64,000 nt of DNA from CAWFQB01 sp965277875 (GCA_965277875.1 CBDIDV010000002.1:5518001-5582000), one strand, 5' to 3'; numbered from the stretch's first letter, positions 51,443 to 60,603 are shown. Numbers and translations are program-made. The notes: generated by a model from the sequence alone, not told the origin.

Positions 51443-53110
51443 CTACTTGGATCTTCTGGCGCCCATCGGCTCGCCGGTTTTGTCCACCTCGACGGTTGCC
51501 TGCGGGTGGTACGTGGGAATGGAAGCGGGGGCGTTACGCCATGCGCGTCCGTCCCTGGTCAGCAGGGCATCGGCGGCTGCCGGCCCCCAGGTTCCCGCCG
51601 CGTAATTGGGGAACGGCTGAAACGGCTTGGTGGCCGACCATATATCAATCAACGGCTCGATCACGCCCCACGCGATCTCCACCTGGTCGGAGCGGTTGAA
51701 CAGGGTCGGGTCGCCCGCCATCGCGTCCAGCAGCAGCGTTTCATACGCGGTCGCGGGCGCGATCTTGAAGGCGTCCTCGTAGCTGAAATTCATCTGCACC
51801 TGACGCAGGTGCATGTTGGGGCCGGGGACTTTGGCCCCGAAGCGCAGGGAAATGCCTTCGTCCGGCGCAATTCGCATCGTAAGCAGGTTCGGCTCCATCT
51901 GGTCTTCGGGCGTCAGGTGGAAGAAAAGGTGCGGCACGCGCTTGAACTGAATTACAATTTCGGTCACTTTGTTGGGCATCCGCTTGCCCGAACGCAGATA
52001 AAACGGCACTTCGGCCCAGCGCCAGTTGTCCACCATCAGCTTCATCGCCACGAACGTTTCGGTATTCGACAGCGGATTGACGCCTTCCTCCTGCCGGTAG
52101 CCTAAAAGGTTCTGATCGTTCATGCGCCCCGGCCCATACTGCCCCCGGATGGCGGTTTCGGCGAGGCTTTCAGGGTTGATCGGCACAATGGCCTTCATCA
52201 CGTCGGCCTTGCGGTCGCGCACGCTGGTTCCTCCGTAGCGCACGGGCGGCTCCATCGCCACAATCGCCAATAGCTGCAAAAGATGGTTTTGGAACATGTC
52301 GCGCAGCGCGCCCGCCTGCTCGTAATAGCCGCCCCGATGCTCCACGCCCAGCGTTTCGGCTGCCGTGATCTGCACATGGTCAATATAGCGACGGTTCCAG
52401 ATGGGTTCGATGATGGCATTGGCGAAGCGGAAGGCTAGAATGTTCTGAACGGTCTCTTTGCCCAGATAGTGGTCAATGCGGTAAATCTGATCTTCCTTGA
52501 AGACCTCGTGAATGCGATTGTTCAGGTCCTGGGCGCTTGCCAGGTCGCGCCCGAACGGTTTCTCGATGATGATGCGCGTCCAGCCGTTGATGCGGTGTTC
52601 GTCGGTCGTGGTCAGGCCATGTTCGCCCAGGCGGGCCACGATGTCGGCGTAAAAACTCGGCGGCGTGGCGAGATAATACAGGCGATTGTCGGGCGCGTTC
52701 GTATGCTGCTCGATCTCGTTGAGGCGGCTTTTAAGCTGCTCGTAGCCGCCGGGGGAAAGAAAGTCTGCGGTGATGTAGAACAGGCCCTGCACGAACTTGT
52801 CCCAGATCTTCTGGTCGAAGGGGTTGGCCTCGCGGCTCTCCTTGACGCCCTGGCACATGCTGTCGCGAAACGAGGCGTCGTCCATCGGCGTCAGCGAAAA
52901 GCCCAGAACCTTGAAGTCGTGGGGCAGGAGATCGGCGCAGGCGAGATTGTACAGCGCGGGGATCAATTTGCGCTTGGTCAGGTCGCCGGACGCGCCGAAG
53001 ATGACGAAGCTGTTGGTCTCGTCAGGACGCTGCAATACGGAACCCAGCGAGGCCGGAAAATTGGCCGTAGCGTCGGCAATGGGGGAGAGAGACGGCGAAA
53101 CTGGTGTCAT
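51443..53110 (-). CDS. zwf: Glucose-6-phosphate 1-dehydrogenase
   Basis: A 555-residue G6PDH, the first enzyme of the oxidative pentose phosphate pathway, reducing NAD(P). The coenzyme motif is FVIFGASGDLTKRKLIPALYNL, the substrate/catalytic motif is YRIDHYLGKETVQN with the active-site His and Lys, and TRIIIEKPFGRDL is the conserved EKPFG block. I chose the ATG at 53110; about 35 residues precede the Rossmann motif. A longer frame to 53260 lies in low-complexity upstream DNA. AGGAAGG lies slightly far (about 13 bases) from the ATG. The enzyme is longer than most (about 490-510), mainly at its ends. Confidence 0.95.
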   Translation of the reverse strand: MTPVSPSLSPIADATANFPASLGSVLQRPDETNSFVIFGASGDLTKRKLIPALYNLACADLLPHDFKVLGFSLTPMDDASFRDSMCQGVKESREANPFDQKIWDKFVQGLFYITADFLSPGGYEQLKSRLNEIEQHTNAPDNRLYYLATPPSFYADIVARLGEHGLTTTDEHRINGWTRIIIEKPFGRDLASAQDLNNRIHEVFKEDQIYRIDHYLGKETVQNILAFRFANAIIEPIWNRRYIDHVQITAAETLGVEHRGGYYEQAGALRDMFQNHLLQLLAIVAMEPPVRYGGTSVRDRKADVMKAIVPINPESLAETAIRGQYGPGRMNDQNLLGYRQEEGVNPLSNTETFVAMKLMVDNWRWAEVPFYLRSGKRMPNKVTEIVIQFKRVPHLFFHLTPEDQMEPNLLTMRIAPDEGISLRFGAKVPGPNMHLRQVQMNFSYEDAFKIAPATAYETLLLDAMAGDPTLFNRSDQVEIAWGVIEPLIDIWSATKPFQPFPNYAAGTWGPAAADALLTRDGRAWRNAPASIPTYHPQATVEVDKTGEPMGARRSK

Positions 53111-53644
53111 GATGAAGTATGTTTCCTTCCTGAGTCCTGATGTGCAGTGTAGGGCCTTGTGTCCGAACGTGAGTTTTTCGCATCTGATTGTTGTTGTCGA
53201 TTGTTGTCTGACTGTCAGCCCCTGATGGTGTCGGCGTTCCTGCGGCGTACACGCTGCCAAGGTTACAAAGAACTTACAAAAGCGTATTATTTGCTAATAC
53301 GGTCATTAGTATGTGCCGTTATGCGCGTGAAAGATTGTGAATTTGCCTGCTTTTGATTGACAATGGGGTCTTTGCACAGGTACAATACCAATATAATACC
53401 AAGTGCAATAGAGAGTACGCGCGATAGTGACGCATCTGGCCGCCTGTGTACATTACCATTATGGTTTCTGAACAGGGTTTCGCCAGTTTGCCCGCGACTT
53501 CCTGCCCGTTCTTGTGTTTTTTGGCGGTTTCTGTGTATTTGCGGCGCGTTCCAGGTGGATAGCCCTCGCATTTGCCGCATCGCTTATGTTATTCGCTTGT
53601 TTTTGCGCCTGCTGAACTGCTGTCGAGTGGCGCGAGGAGTGACC
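53111..53644. other. Divergent intergenic region between zwf and the membrane-protein gene
   Basis: This 534-base stretch contains the forward promoter at 53357-53386 and otherwise AT-rich sequence. No convincing gene is seen; the forward open frame upstream of 53645 has no ribosome site until GAGGAG at 53634. I found no consensus promoter for zwf. Confidence 0.5.
53357..53386 (+). promoter_or_regulatory. Consensus sigma-70-type promoter
   Basis: TTGACA (53357-53362) and TACAAT (53381-53386) are separated by 18 bases. Transcription would start near 53393, giving a leader of about 250 bases before the GTG at 53645. The leader length leaves room for regulation, but no riboswitch was recognised. 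Confidence 0.7.
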
Positions 53645-54337
53645 GTGCAGACGAAACCTTCCACAAATCTGTCGTTTCTTTCGGTGGGAGTAATCCCGGC
53701 GCTTGTCGCCGCTGTAGCCGTGTTTTGCGAACCCTGGCTGACCGAATATACGCGGGGCCGCGCCGCCGTGCTGCCCCTGGCGACACTGCTGTTGCTGACT
53801 ACATTAGTTCACCCTCGCCTGCGCTACCTGCTGATGATTACGCTGTGTTACGGCGTATCGTTTCTTGCCCTGCGCGACGTGGGCAGGCTGTCGCAGATCC
53901 CGCTGCCCGCGCCCCTGAATTATGACGCCTGGGACATTCTGCGCGCGCTCGACCTGCTGACAGTCGCCGCCCTGTCGGCCACGGCGGGTGTGTACGAGGG
54001 CTGGCAGCCCGGCACCGTCTGGGCGCGGCGGTGCTATTTCGGCGCGGCGGCAGGCTACTTCATCGGCCTGGGCATCGTCAACTTCTATCGCTTCGGCTCG
54101 TGGCAGTCCCTGCTGTTGGGTGCGACCGGCGTGACAGCGGCCATCGGCTGCGTATTCGCGCACCGCATTATGGAGACCGAAGCCACGACCCTGGAAGAAG
54201 CGCAGCTTAGCGACGAAATGCTCCAGCAGACCCGTGACGCCGCCCACCGCGCCCGCCTCCATGCCAAAGAGTGGCGCGACAATCTGGCGCTGCCTCGCGA
54301 TGACCGTGACACGCCGCCTGCCGGCTCCGCTTCCTGA
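53645..54337 (+). CDS. Uncharacterised six-helix membrane protein
   Basis: A 230-residue protein from GTG 53645, five bases after GAGGAG. Six hydrophobic segments are evident: GVIPALVAAVAVFCEPWL, VLPLATLLLLTTLVHP, LLMITLCYGVSFLAL, LDLLTVAALSATAGVY, YFGAAAGYFIGLGIV and LLLGATGVTAAIGCVF. A charged, coiled-coil-prone C-terminal tail of about 55 residues follows (TEATTLEEAQLSDEMLQQTRDAAHRARLHAKEW). I do not recognise a family. It stands alone behind its own promoter, and its stop is embedded in the inverted repeat at 54336. Confidence 0.6.
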   Translation: MQTKPSTNLSFLSVGVIPALVAAVAVFCEPWLTEYTRGRAAVLPLATLLLLTTLVHPRLRYLLMITLCYGVSFLALRDVGRLSQIPLPAPLNYDAWDILRALDLLTVAALSATAGVYEGWQPGTVWARRCYFGAAAGYFIGLGIVNFYRFGSWQSLLLGATGVTAAIGCVFAHRIMETEATTLEEAQLSDEMLQQTRDAAHRARLHAKEWRDNLALPRDDRDTPPAGSAS

Positions 54338-54592
54338 ATAAACCGCGAAACACGCCAAACAAGCGAAAAAGAACAAAAGCAAGACAGGTCATCCACAGAT
54401 TGAGGGAATTAACGCAGATCAGAACACATTAGGAACAAAGGACAAAAGCGCCTGCTTTACAGCCTGCCCTTTGTTGTGAAATCCTGTTCATCCTGATAAT
54501 CTTGTTAATCTCGCTAATCCTGTTTGTGGATTGGACTTGTTCTCTTTTGCCCTCTCTTCTTTCGTTTGTTTGGCGTGTTTCGCGGTTTATTC
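54336..54592. repeat. Nested inverted word-repeat element (33-base arms)
   Basis: Arms at 54336-54368 and 54560-54592 are inverted copies over 33 bases with one mismatch, using CCGCGAAACACGCC and AAACAAGCGAAA words; the left arm starts within the upstream stop codon. Inside lie CCACAGATTGAGGGAATTAA and AATCCTGTTCATCCTG words, and a central stem AACAAAGG/CCTTTGTT. Three word families are thus nested. It belongs to the same family as 47237-47360. Confidence 0.85.
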
Positions 54593-54840
54593 AACATTTG
54601 TCTTTCTCTTGGGCGGTTTGGGGTTGACGGCAGGCGGCGAATTGTGCTAGTATGAGGGCAGCTTCGGTCGTGATCCTCCACGCGTCCGCTGTTGAACGGA
54701 CGCCCCCCGGCGTTTCCACGCCTCTCCCTGATGTCTTATTTTTGTTTTTCTATTTCTGTTTTTATTTCATTCCAAACACACGGCTGGCGAGTAACCCCTC
54801 CAACCCCCCCACGGCTGGCGCGAAGAAAGCACCGCACCGC
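54338..54840. other. Intergenic region upstream of the XRE-TPR gene
   Basis: The left half is the nested repeat element. After it comes a consensus promoter (54624-54653) and a leader of about 180 bases that has no clear fold. No gene is supported here. Confidence 0.5.
54624..54653 (+). promoter_or_regulatory. Promoter for the XRE-TPR gene
   Basis: TTGACG (54624-54629) and TAGTAT (54648-54653) with an 18-base spacer. Transcription would begin near 54660, about 180 bases before the ATG at 54841. Confidence 0.65.
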
Positions 54841-56811
54841 ATGGATCTCAGTACCCGACAGGGTCGGCGCGAACAGGGGCAACGGATACAGCAGGCCGTC
54901 GAACGGGCGGGCATCTCCATCGAGGAGTTGGCCGGACGTATCGGCTGCTCACGCGCGCTCATCTATCAGTATCTCTCCGGCAGCACCCTGGCGCAGCCCG
55001 ACCGCTTGCAGCAAATCGCCACGCAATGCGGCGTTCCGCTCACCTTCTTTTACAGCGAAACGGGGCAGGAAATCGGGGGCGATACCACTTCGCTGCCGCC
55101 GGCCGCGCAGACCGCGCCTGAACTCGCGTCGCCTTCCAGCGCGTCCTCTACTATACCTGCTTCCCCCGTACCCGCCGCTATCCCGGATGCTGTGGCCGCG
55201 CCTGCCCTGCCCGCGCCCGATGTCACGTCACGCCTGAACGAAGGACTGCGCGGCTTGCAGGAACTGGCGCAGGCGCAGGAAGGCCCGCCGGATTACCGCG
55301 CCCTGGCCTCGACATGCGAGCGCATCCTTTCCCTTGCCTCGCAGATCGGCGACCGGGACGCGCAATCCCGCGCGCAGTTGGATCTGGGCATCGCGCTCAA
55401 CAAGATCGGTGATTTCCCCCGCGCTTCGGACGCCCTGGATCGGGCCGTTGCGCTGTCTATCGAGACCGGCAACACCAAGCGCGAGATGCAGGCGCGGCAG
55501 AGCCTGGGCCGCGCAATGACCATGATGGGGCGCACGGACGAAGCGCGTATCCAATTTCAGCGCGTCACGGACGATGCGGATTTTAACGGGCGATGGCGTG
55601 GCCTGCTGTCTCTAGGCAGTTTGTACGAACAGCAGGGCGAGTATCAGCAGGCAATGCAGCGCTTTGATGAAGCGGCCATACTGCTGGAAGAGGGCGAAGC
55701 AAACCGACTGGCGGAACCTGATAAGATCGCCGTCGGCCTTTTGTACGTGAACGCGAATAGGCGTAATGTTTATCTATCCGGTGGTGATTTGAGCGAGTCG
55801 CGTCGATTGGCTGAGAAGTGCCTTGCCGATGCCGAAGCTCTAGGTATCGCGGAACAAAATCTCGAAGCCCGCCTCGATCTCGGCTGGTGTGACATCTACA
55901 CTGGGCATTGGGCGCAGGCGCAGGTCGGCCTGACAACAATGCTTCAACTAGCGCGTTTTGTCGGGGATCAGCAGCGCGAAACGATGGCACGGGCCGCATT
56001 AGGCATGTTCCTTGCGGCGGCAGGTGATTTTGACGCCGCTGTAGCCAATGGCAAAGATGCTCTGGCTTTCGCTCTTGCGCGGGGAGACCGCCTTACCGAA
56101 CTCTACGCGCATCTCGTGCTGACGGATGCTTACACCGGCCCTAACGGACGCGTTGCGGAAGCGCGTTACCATGCGAACCAAGCCTTAATGGTCGCTGTTG
56201 CGGCGCGGTACACACGCGCTGAGATAGAGTGCCGCCTGCGTCTAGCGCGTTTGCAGGCACGCGTGGCCTCTGTGGACGAATTGCGTGATGCCGCTAATCG
56301 CGCGTTGACACTGGCGCAAAGCCTGGGGGCGCGACATCTGGAAAGTCTCGCTCACGCATGGTTAAGCGAAGGTTTGCGGCGTATTCTGATGCAAAACAGC
56401 GCCCAAGGCGCAGCGCCAACCGACGAAGCATTACAAGAGGCAGAGCAACAAACAGAAACAGCTTTGACCTTAGCCGACGCCACCGGCTACACAGAGACCT
56501 ACTGGCGAACTTATGACACGCAGGCGGGTCTTGCAATCCTGCGGGGTGATGTGGTTCGGGCGGAAGCTAAGCTGCGCGCATCTGTCGCCGTACTGGAAAA
56601 ACTGCGGTCTGAATTGCTTGCTGCCGATGTTCCGGACACATTGCTCGAAAATGAGGACTGTCAGGATGTTTACGCAAGGCTGACACAACTAATACTTGAA
56701 GATGGACGCGCCCAGGACGCCACTGCGTTTTTAGAACAGGTTGGCTGGCCGCCTCTAACGGCGAGGTTTGCTAACCTCCTGCGCGCCGCCCCAACTAATG
56801 CCGAGGAGTGA
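54841..56811 (+). CDS. XRE-type HTH protein with TPR array
   Basis: A 656-residue protein. Residues ~12-65 form an XRE/Cro helix-turn-helix (GQRIQQAVERAGISIEELAGRIGCSRALIYQYLSGS). A Pro/Ala-rich linker follows and then a long array of tetratricopeptide-like helices to the end (ALASTCERILSLASQIGDRDAQ, ALNKIGDFPRASDALDRAV and so on). This layout is that of peptide- or protein-sensing regulators in which TPRs bind a ligand. The target is unknown and the gene is alone. Base composition shifts towards AT from about 55690 onward. The ATG at 54841 was chosen because the upstream frame is low-complexity (FFYFCFYFI) and starts in the promoter. Confidence 0.8.
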   Translation: MDLSTRQGRREQGQRIQQAVERAGISIEELAGRIGCSRALIYQYLSGSTLAQPDRLQQIATQCGVPLTFFYSETGQEIGGDTTSLPPAAQTAPELASPSSASSTIPASPVPAAIPDAVAAPALPAPDVTSRLNEGLRGLQELAQAQEGPPDYRALASTCERILSLASQIGDRDAQSRAQLDLGIALNKIGDFPRASDALDRAVALSIETGNTKREMQARQSLGRAMTMMGRTDEARIQFQRVTDDADFNGRWRGLLSLGSLYEQQGEYQQAMQRFDEAAILLEEGEANRLAEPDKIAVGLLYVNANRRNVYLSGGDLSESRRLAEKCLADAEALGIAEQNLEARLDLGWCDIYTGHWAQAQVGLTTMLQLARFVGDQQRETMARAALGMFLAAAGDFDAAVANGKDALAFALARGDRLTELYAHLVLTDAYTGPNGRVAEARYHANQALMVAVAARYTRAEIECRLRLARLQARVASVDELRDAANRALTLAQSLGARHLESLAHAWLSEGLRRILMQNSAQGAAPTDEALQEAEQQTETALTLADATGYTETYWRTYDTQAGLAILRGDVVRAEAKLRASVAVLEKLRSELLAADVPDTLLENEDCQDVYARLTQLILEDGRAQDATAFLEQVGWPPLTARFANLLRAAPTNAEE

Positions 56812-56812
56812 C

Positions 56813-57820
56813 ATGACTGCTGCGAACAGGGACGAACGAGAGCTTCTTCAAAGAAAAAAGCGAGCAGAGCGCTGCGGTATAGCACAAACCGTTGTGGCAC
56901 ACACCCGGATTGAGGTGCTTCATGACACTCTGCGGGGCGCGTCAGCCAATGGGTTCTGTATTATGCTGCTATGCAAGATAATGCTGGCTTGCGTCCTAAC
57001 ATTCTGCATGGGAGGGTGCGGCCTTAGCTCCTTCACTAATGGAAGCATACCCGAAGGCAAATCGGTCGTGCGGGGGCGCGTGGTAGCCGCCGACAACGCG
57101 CAGATGCCGATTGCCAATGTCGCCGTTACGCTGCTGTCCACGCCGACCGGCGAAATGACGCAGACCTTCCGCGTCCTCACCGACGCGCAGGGAGAGTTCA
57201 GCGTTTTGGGTATCAATACGGGCAAGCGGGCTGTCGGCACGTCCCCGACCGTGAGCAGCGTGGTCGTCAGCGTGGACACGAGCAAAACGCCCTACGTGCC
57301 GCAGAAGATCGCCTTTCTGCTGACCGCCGACCGGGCCACGAGCGTGATCCTGGCCGTGCCGCCCGCGTCCTTTGACCTGACCCAGGTAGGCAGCGTGAGC
57401 GTCAAGGCGAGTATATCGGCAAGCGCGAATGCAAGCGGCGCGAGCGGTCTGACGCGAAGCGGTACGCTCACCTTTGCCGCCGTGCTGCTGGATCGAAGCG
57501 GCAATCCTCTGGTCAGCGCGACAACGGGACAGCCCCTGATTCCCAACCTGGCTCTGGATGGGCTTATGGTGAACACGATTGATGCGAACGGCCTGTTCGA
57601 GGCGTCGGTATTTCCCGCTACGGCAAACGGCAGCAGCCCGACAAGCCCGGTCAGCGTGGGCCAGACGGTCAGCGTCACAGGCAGCGTCAGTCTTCCCGGC
57701 GCGGCCCCGTCCGTGGGAACGCCGCTGTCCGTGCCGATCATCGCGTCGCCGACGAGCGTAACCGCCATAAAGAGCCAGACCGCGCCGAATGCGTCTTCTA
57801 CGCCCGACGTGTCTCACTGA
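56813..57820 (+). CDS. Lipoprotein with carboxypeptidase-regulatory-like beta domain
   Basis: A 335-residue frame. After about 50 residues of hydrophilic sequence comes a lipoprotein signal: MLLCKIMLACVLTFCMGGC, with Cys of MGGCG as the likely acylated residue. Then follow a beta-sandwich of the carboxypeptidase-regulatory/CarboxypepD type (VRGRVVAADNAQMPIANVAVTLLS, DAQGEFSVLGINTG), a Ser/Ala/Gly-rich segment and a further beta region. GAGGAG is four bases before the ATG at 56813, just after the upstream stop, so initiation there is likely. Yet the signal sequence would then start near residue 51. A shorter form from ATG 56963 lacks a ribosome site. Confidence 0.7.
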   Translation: MTAANRDERELLQRKKRAERCGIAQTVVAHTRIEVLHDTLRGASANGFCIMLLCKIMLACVLTFCMGGCGLSSFTNGSIPEGKSVVRGRVVAADNAQMPIANVAVTLLSTPTGEMTQTFRVLTDAQGEFSVLGINTGKRAVGTSPTVSSVVVSVDTSKTPYVPQKIAFLLTADRATSVILAVPPASFDLTQVGSVSVKASISASANASGASGLTRSGTLTFAAVLLDRSGNPLVSATTGQPLIPNLALDGLMVNTIDANGLFEASVFPATANGSSPTSPVSVGQTVSVTGSVSLPGAAPSVGTPLSVPIIASPTSVTAIKSQTAPNASSTPDVSH

Positions 57821-57859
57821 TACAAGACTGTGTGCTTCCATGAATGCTGTATGACTTTT

Positions 57860-57891
57860 GCGCCCGGTTCCTGCAATCAGGAACCGGGCGC
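57860..57891. terminator. Bidirectional hairpin between convergent genes
   Basis: A perfect 14-base stem GCGCCCGGTTCCTG/CAGGAACCGGGCGC with a four-base CAAT loop (57860-57873 with 57878-57891). TTTTG on its left would act as the U-tract for minus-strand reading. Confidence 0.75.
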
Positions 57892-57924
57892 ATGGATTTG
57901 CAGCATGGGCATAAGCGGAAAAGA

Positions 57925-59304
57925 TCAGTTCTTATCGTCGTCGTCCGTAGAGGAATGCGAGACCAAAGCATGAGAGGAATTGGGTGGAGGGCAGGCATGA
58001 CGCCACTGCGCTTCTAATTGCAGCAGGGACAGGCCGTAAACCTCCTGCACGGCGCGGGCGAGCGGTTTGCCCGGCTCCTCATCGGCGTCTTTCGGGTGGG
58101 TGTAGCGGGCCACGCGCAGGTAGAACTTTTTGAATTTCTCCACGCCGTTTCGCTGCATCAGGTACGTGACCAGCGACTCGCCCGTGGTGTAGTGCGTCCA
58201 TTCGCTGTCATCCACGTCCCGCGCCTGCTCCCAATCGAAAAACACGTCCGGGCGGGCCAGGGTACGCAGGGGAATGGAACTGGCGGCATAAGGTGTTTGA
58301 TCGTCTTTACCCGGCGCGGCCTTATGGGCCACATACTCGCAAAGCCCCTCGTCCAACAGGCCGCTCACTTTGTCCGTCAGGCGGCTGGTCAGCAGGACAT
58401 GGCAGAGTTCGTGCGCCATCTGATTGTCCATGTGGTTCCAGGTGGTATAGGAGATCGTCACGCAGTCCCAGAAGGTGTGCGCCGTATTGTCGGGTTCCTC
58501 GTCCGCGCCGGCCAGCTTGCGCTGTAGATCGTCGTCGGCGAAGCAGAACACATTGACTTTGTAAGGCAGGGGCTTGATGTTCAGGACGGCGCAGTCTTTC
58601 TGCATGACGCTGTCCAGGCCGCGCGTAATAGTGGAAATCTCGGCTTCGCTTTTACCGGGGGGATAGTACACGCGCACGGTCTCGCCGTCCCGATGCTGCC
58701 AGGGACACGCGGCCCGAAACGATGTGGGAACGGCATGGTGCGCCCGCCATCCGAGCGACCACAAAACCACCAGAGCGGGCAGGGCGCATTGTATGGCGCG
58801 GCTCGTCCGCACACCCAGGCACGATTGGACGCCCACGCACACCAGTACGGACGCCCACGCCATCACGACCAGGTGTACCCCCTGCCAGGTCTGGTACGAA
58901 AGATAACTGACATTCCGCAGGGGAAACGTGAGCGTGGTCAGCGCGTAGGGGATCGTGGCGAAGGCGAGAACCACATACAGGGCGTCGAGGCGCAGGGTCT
59001 CGCGCACCATGCGGGCCAGCAGCCACGTCAGGAGGGTGGCCCAGAACATGTCCGTTATGCACGAACCGACCGCGCCCGCCACGGCCTTGGCGACCGACAT
59101 CTCGCGCCACCAGTCCTGACCGAAACTCGTCTTGCCCTGCAGTCCGACGTGCAATCCGCTCAGGCCCGACAACAGACCCAGCAGAGCCAGCCAGAACAGG
59201 GCCGCGCCCAGCGGAGGATTTTCTACAAAGGATGCAAAGAGAACGCGCGGACGGCGTATAAAATTCCACGCGGTGGACAGCGCGGTTTGCAGGAAGTGGG
59301 TCAT
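57925..59304 (-). CDS. Yip1-like membrane domain fused to a zincin metalloprotease-like domain
   Basis: A 459-residue protein. Residues ~25-190 contain five or six helices in the pattern of Yip1-like proteins (GAALFWLALLGLLSGLSGL, CITDMFWATLLTWLLARM, LYVVLAFATIPYALTTLTFPL, VVMAWASVLVCVGVQS). The soluble half carries a gluzincin site: HELCH (298-302) with LDEGLCEY and its Glu319, flanked by QMAHE and YTTGESLVTYLMQRNGVEKF, as in peptidase-MA-like proteins. A metal-dependent peptidase in the periplasm or cytoplasm is inferred; orientation is unclear. The acidic tail DDDDKN is hydrophilic. I know of no characterised example of the fusion. Confidence 0.75.
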   Translation of the reverse strand: MTHFLQTALSTAWNFIRRPRVLFASFVENPPLGAALFWLALLGLLSGLSGLHVGLQGKTSFGQDWWREMSVAKAVAGAVGSCITDMFWATLLTWLLARMVRETLRLDALYVVLAFATIPYALTTLTFPLRNVSYLSYQTWQGVHLVVMAWASVLVCVGVQSCLGVRTSRAIQCALPALVVLWSLGWRAHHAVPTSFRAACPWQHRDGETVRVYYPPGKSEAEISTITRGLDSVMQKDCAVLNIKPLPYKVNVFCFADDDLQRKLAGADEEPDNTAHTFWDCVTISYTTWNHMDNQMAHELCHVLLTSRLTDKVSGLLDEGLCEYVAHKAAPGKDDQTPYAASSIPLRTLARPDVFFDWEQARDVDDSEWTHYTTGESLVTYLMQRNGVEKFKKFYLRVARYTHPKDADEEPGKPLARAVQEVYGLSLLQLEAQWRHACPPPNSSHALVSHSSTDDDDKN

Positions 59305-59438
59305 CAGTCGCCTATCTTAATCCGTCTTATAACCAAGCTTATAATCAAGGGCGTATAAACATTTCACTCACGGTATGATACTTTGTTTTCTGTCGTCCTG
59401 CTTGTTCGGCATGATTTTTGCCCGCCTTTGCAGAATAT

Positions 59439-59467
59439 TTGACAGGCCGGACGCATTCTGCTATGAT
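59439..59467 (+). promoter_or_regulatory. Consensus promoter for the sugar transporter genes
   Basis: A perfect TTGACA (59439-59444) and TATGAT (59462-59467) are separated by 17 bases. Transcription should start near 59474, about 116 bases before the GTG at 59590. Confidence 0.75.
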
Positions 59468-59589
59468 GTTGCCGGTCGGCGCATCGCTTTCTGCCTGCCT
59501 CTGCCAATCTTTTCGGGAGCCTCGCCTGTGATTTACAGCCTGCATTGTAACCTGAGTTGTGTCAGGGAGTATGAAAGGAAGCGCATACG

Positions 59590-60603
59590 GTGACATCCGG
59601 TTCCACTTCGTCGGACAGCGTCGCAAAGCCGGGTTTTCTCGCCCCGCTGCAGCGGGCTGCCGGGACGCTCGCACCGCTCTCGTTTTTGCTGCTGCTGTGT
59701 CTCGTCTTGTGGCGCATCGCGCCCAACTTCGCCACGCATGATAATCTCCAGCAGATCGCCATTCAGTCGGCAGTAGTCGCGATTTTGGCCTGCGGGCAAA
59801 CCGTGGTTATCATATCGGGCAACATAGATTTATCTGTGGGCAGCGTGATGGCGTTCGCGGGCGTGGTGGCTGCGGTCGCCATGCACGATCACGGCGCGAG
59901 CATTCCCGTTGCCGTCCTGCTGTCCTGCCTGGCCGGACTGATGGCGGGAACCGTGACGGGTCTGGTGACGGCGTATGGGCGCATCCCGTCGTTTATCGTG
60001 TCGCTGGGAATGCTCAACATCGCGCGGGGAATGGCGGGTATCGCCTCGCACAGTGTAAATGTGGGCGGTCTGCCCGCCGCCTTCAGCGTGTTCGGCACGG
60101 GCGAACTGTTTGGCAGCAGCGACCGGGACGGCATCCCGTACCCGATTATTATTCTGGCCGGGGCGGCGATTGTCGTGTTTATCGCGCTGGCCCGCACGCG
60201 CTGGGGGCGGTCTGTATACGCGGTCGGAGGCAACCAGGAAGCGGCGCGGCTTTCGGGCATTCGCCTGACGTGGGTACTGACAAGCGTGTTCGCGCTGTCG
60301 GGCCTGCTGGCGGGCGTCGCCGCCGTGGTCAACCTGTCGCGTACCAGTGTCGCCTCAATGGCGGCGGGCGACGGCCTGGAACTGGACGCGATTGCGGCAA
60401 CCGTCGTGGGCGGCACATCGCTTTTTGGCGGCAAGGGGAGTATCGGCGGCACGATCATCGGCGCGGTGCTGATAAACACCATCCGCAACGGCTGTATCCT
60501 GCGCGGCTACACGCCCGACTATCAGCGGGCCATCATCGGCGCGGTGATCGTGCTGGCTGTGCTGTTCGACCGTTACGGGCCGGGGAAAAACAAGAGCGCG
60601 TGA
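59590..60603 (+). CDS. Sugar ABC transporter permease (RbsC/XylH type)
   Basis: A 337-residue permease of the ribose/xylose type with about nine helices. The family signatures include VVIISGNIDLSVGSVMAFAGVVAA, GRIPSFIVSLGMLNIARG, TRWGRSVYAVGGNQEAARLSGI and GTSLFGGKGSIGGTIIGAVLI. It starts at GTG 59590 after GGAAG. It would form the membrane channel for a monosaccharide. The next gene encodes the binding lipoprotein, but no ATP-binding (RbsA) gene is adjacent. Confidence 0.92.
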   Translation: MTSGSTSSDSVAKPGFLAPLQRAAGTLAPLSFLLLLCLVLWRIAPNFATHDNLQQIAIQSAVVAILACGQTVVIISGNIDLSVGSVMAFAGVVAAVAMHDHGASIPVAVLLSCLAGLMAGTVTGLVTAYGRIPSFIVSLGMLNIARGMAGIASHSVNVGGLPAAFSVFGTGELFGSSDRDGIPYPIIILAGAAIVVFIALARTRWGRSVYAVGGNQEAARLSGIRLTWVLTSVFALSGLLAGVAAVVNLSRTSVASMAAGDGLELDAIAATVVGGTSLFGGKGSIGGTIIGAVLINTIRNGCILRGYTPDYQRAIIGAVIVLAVLFDRYGPGKNKSA

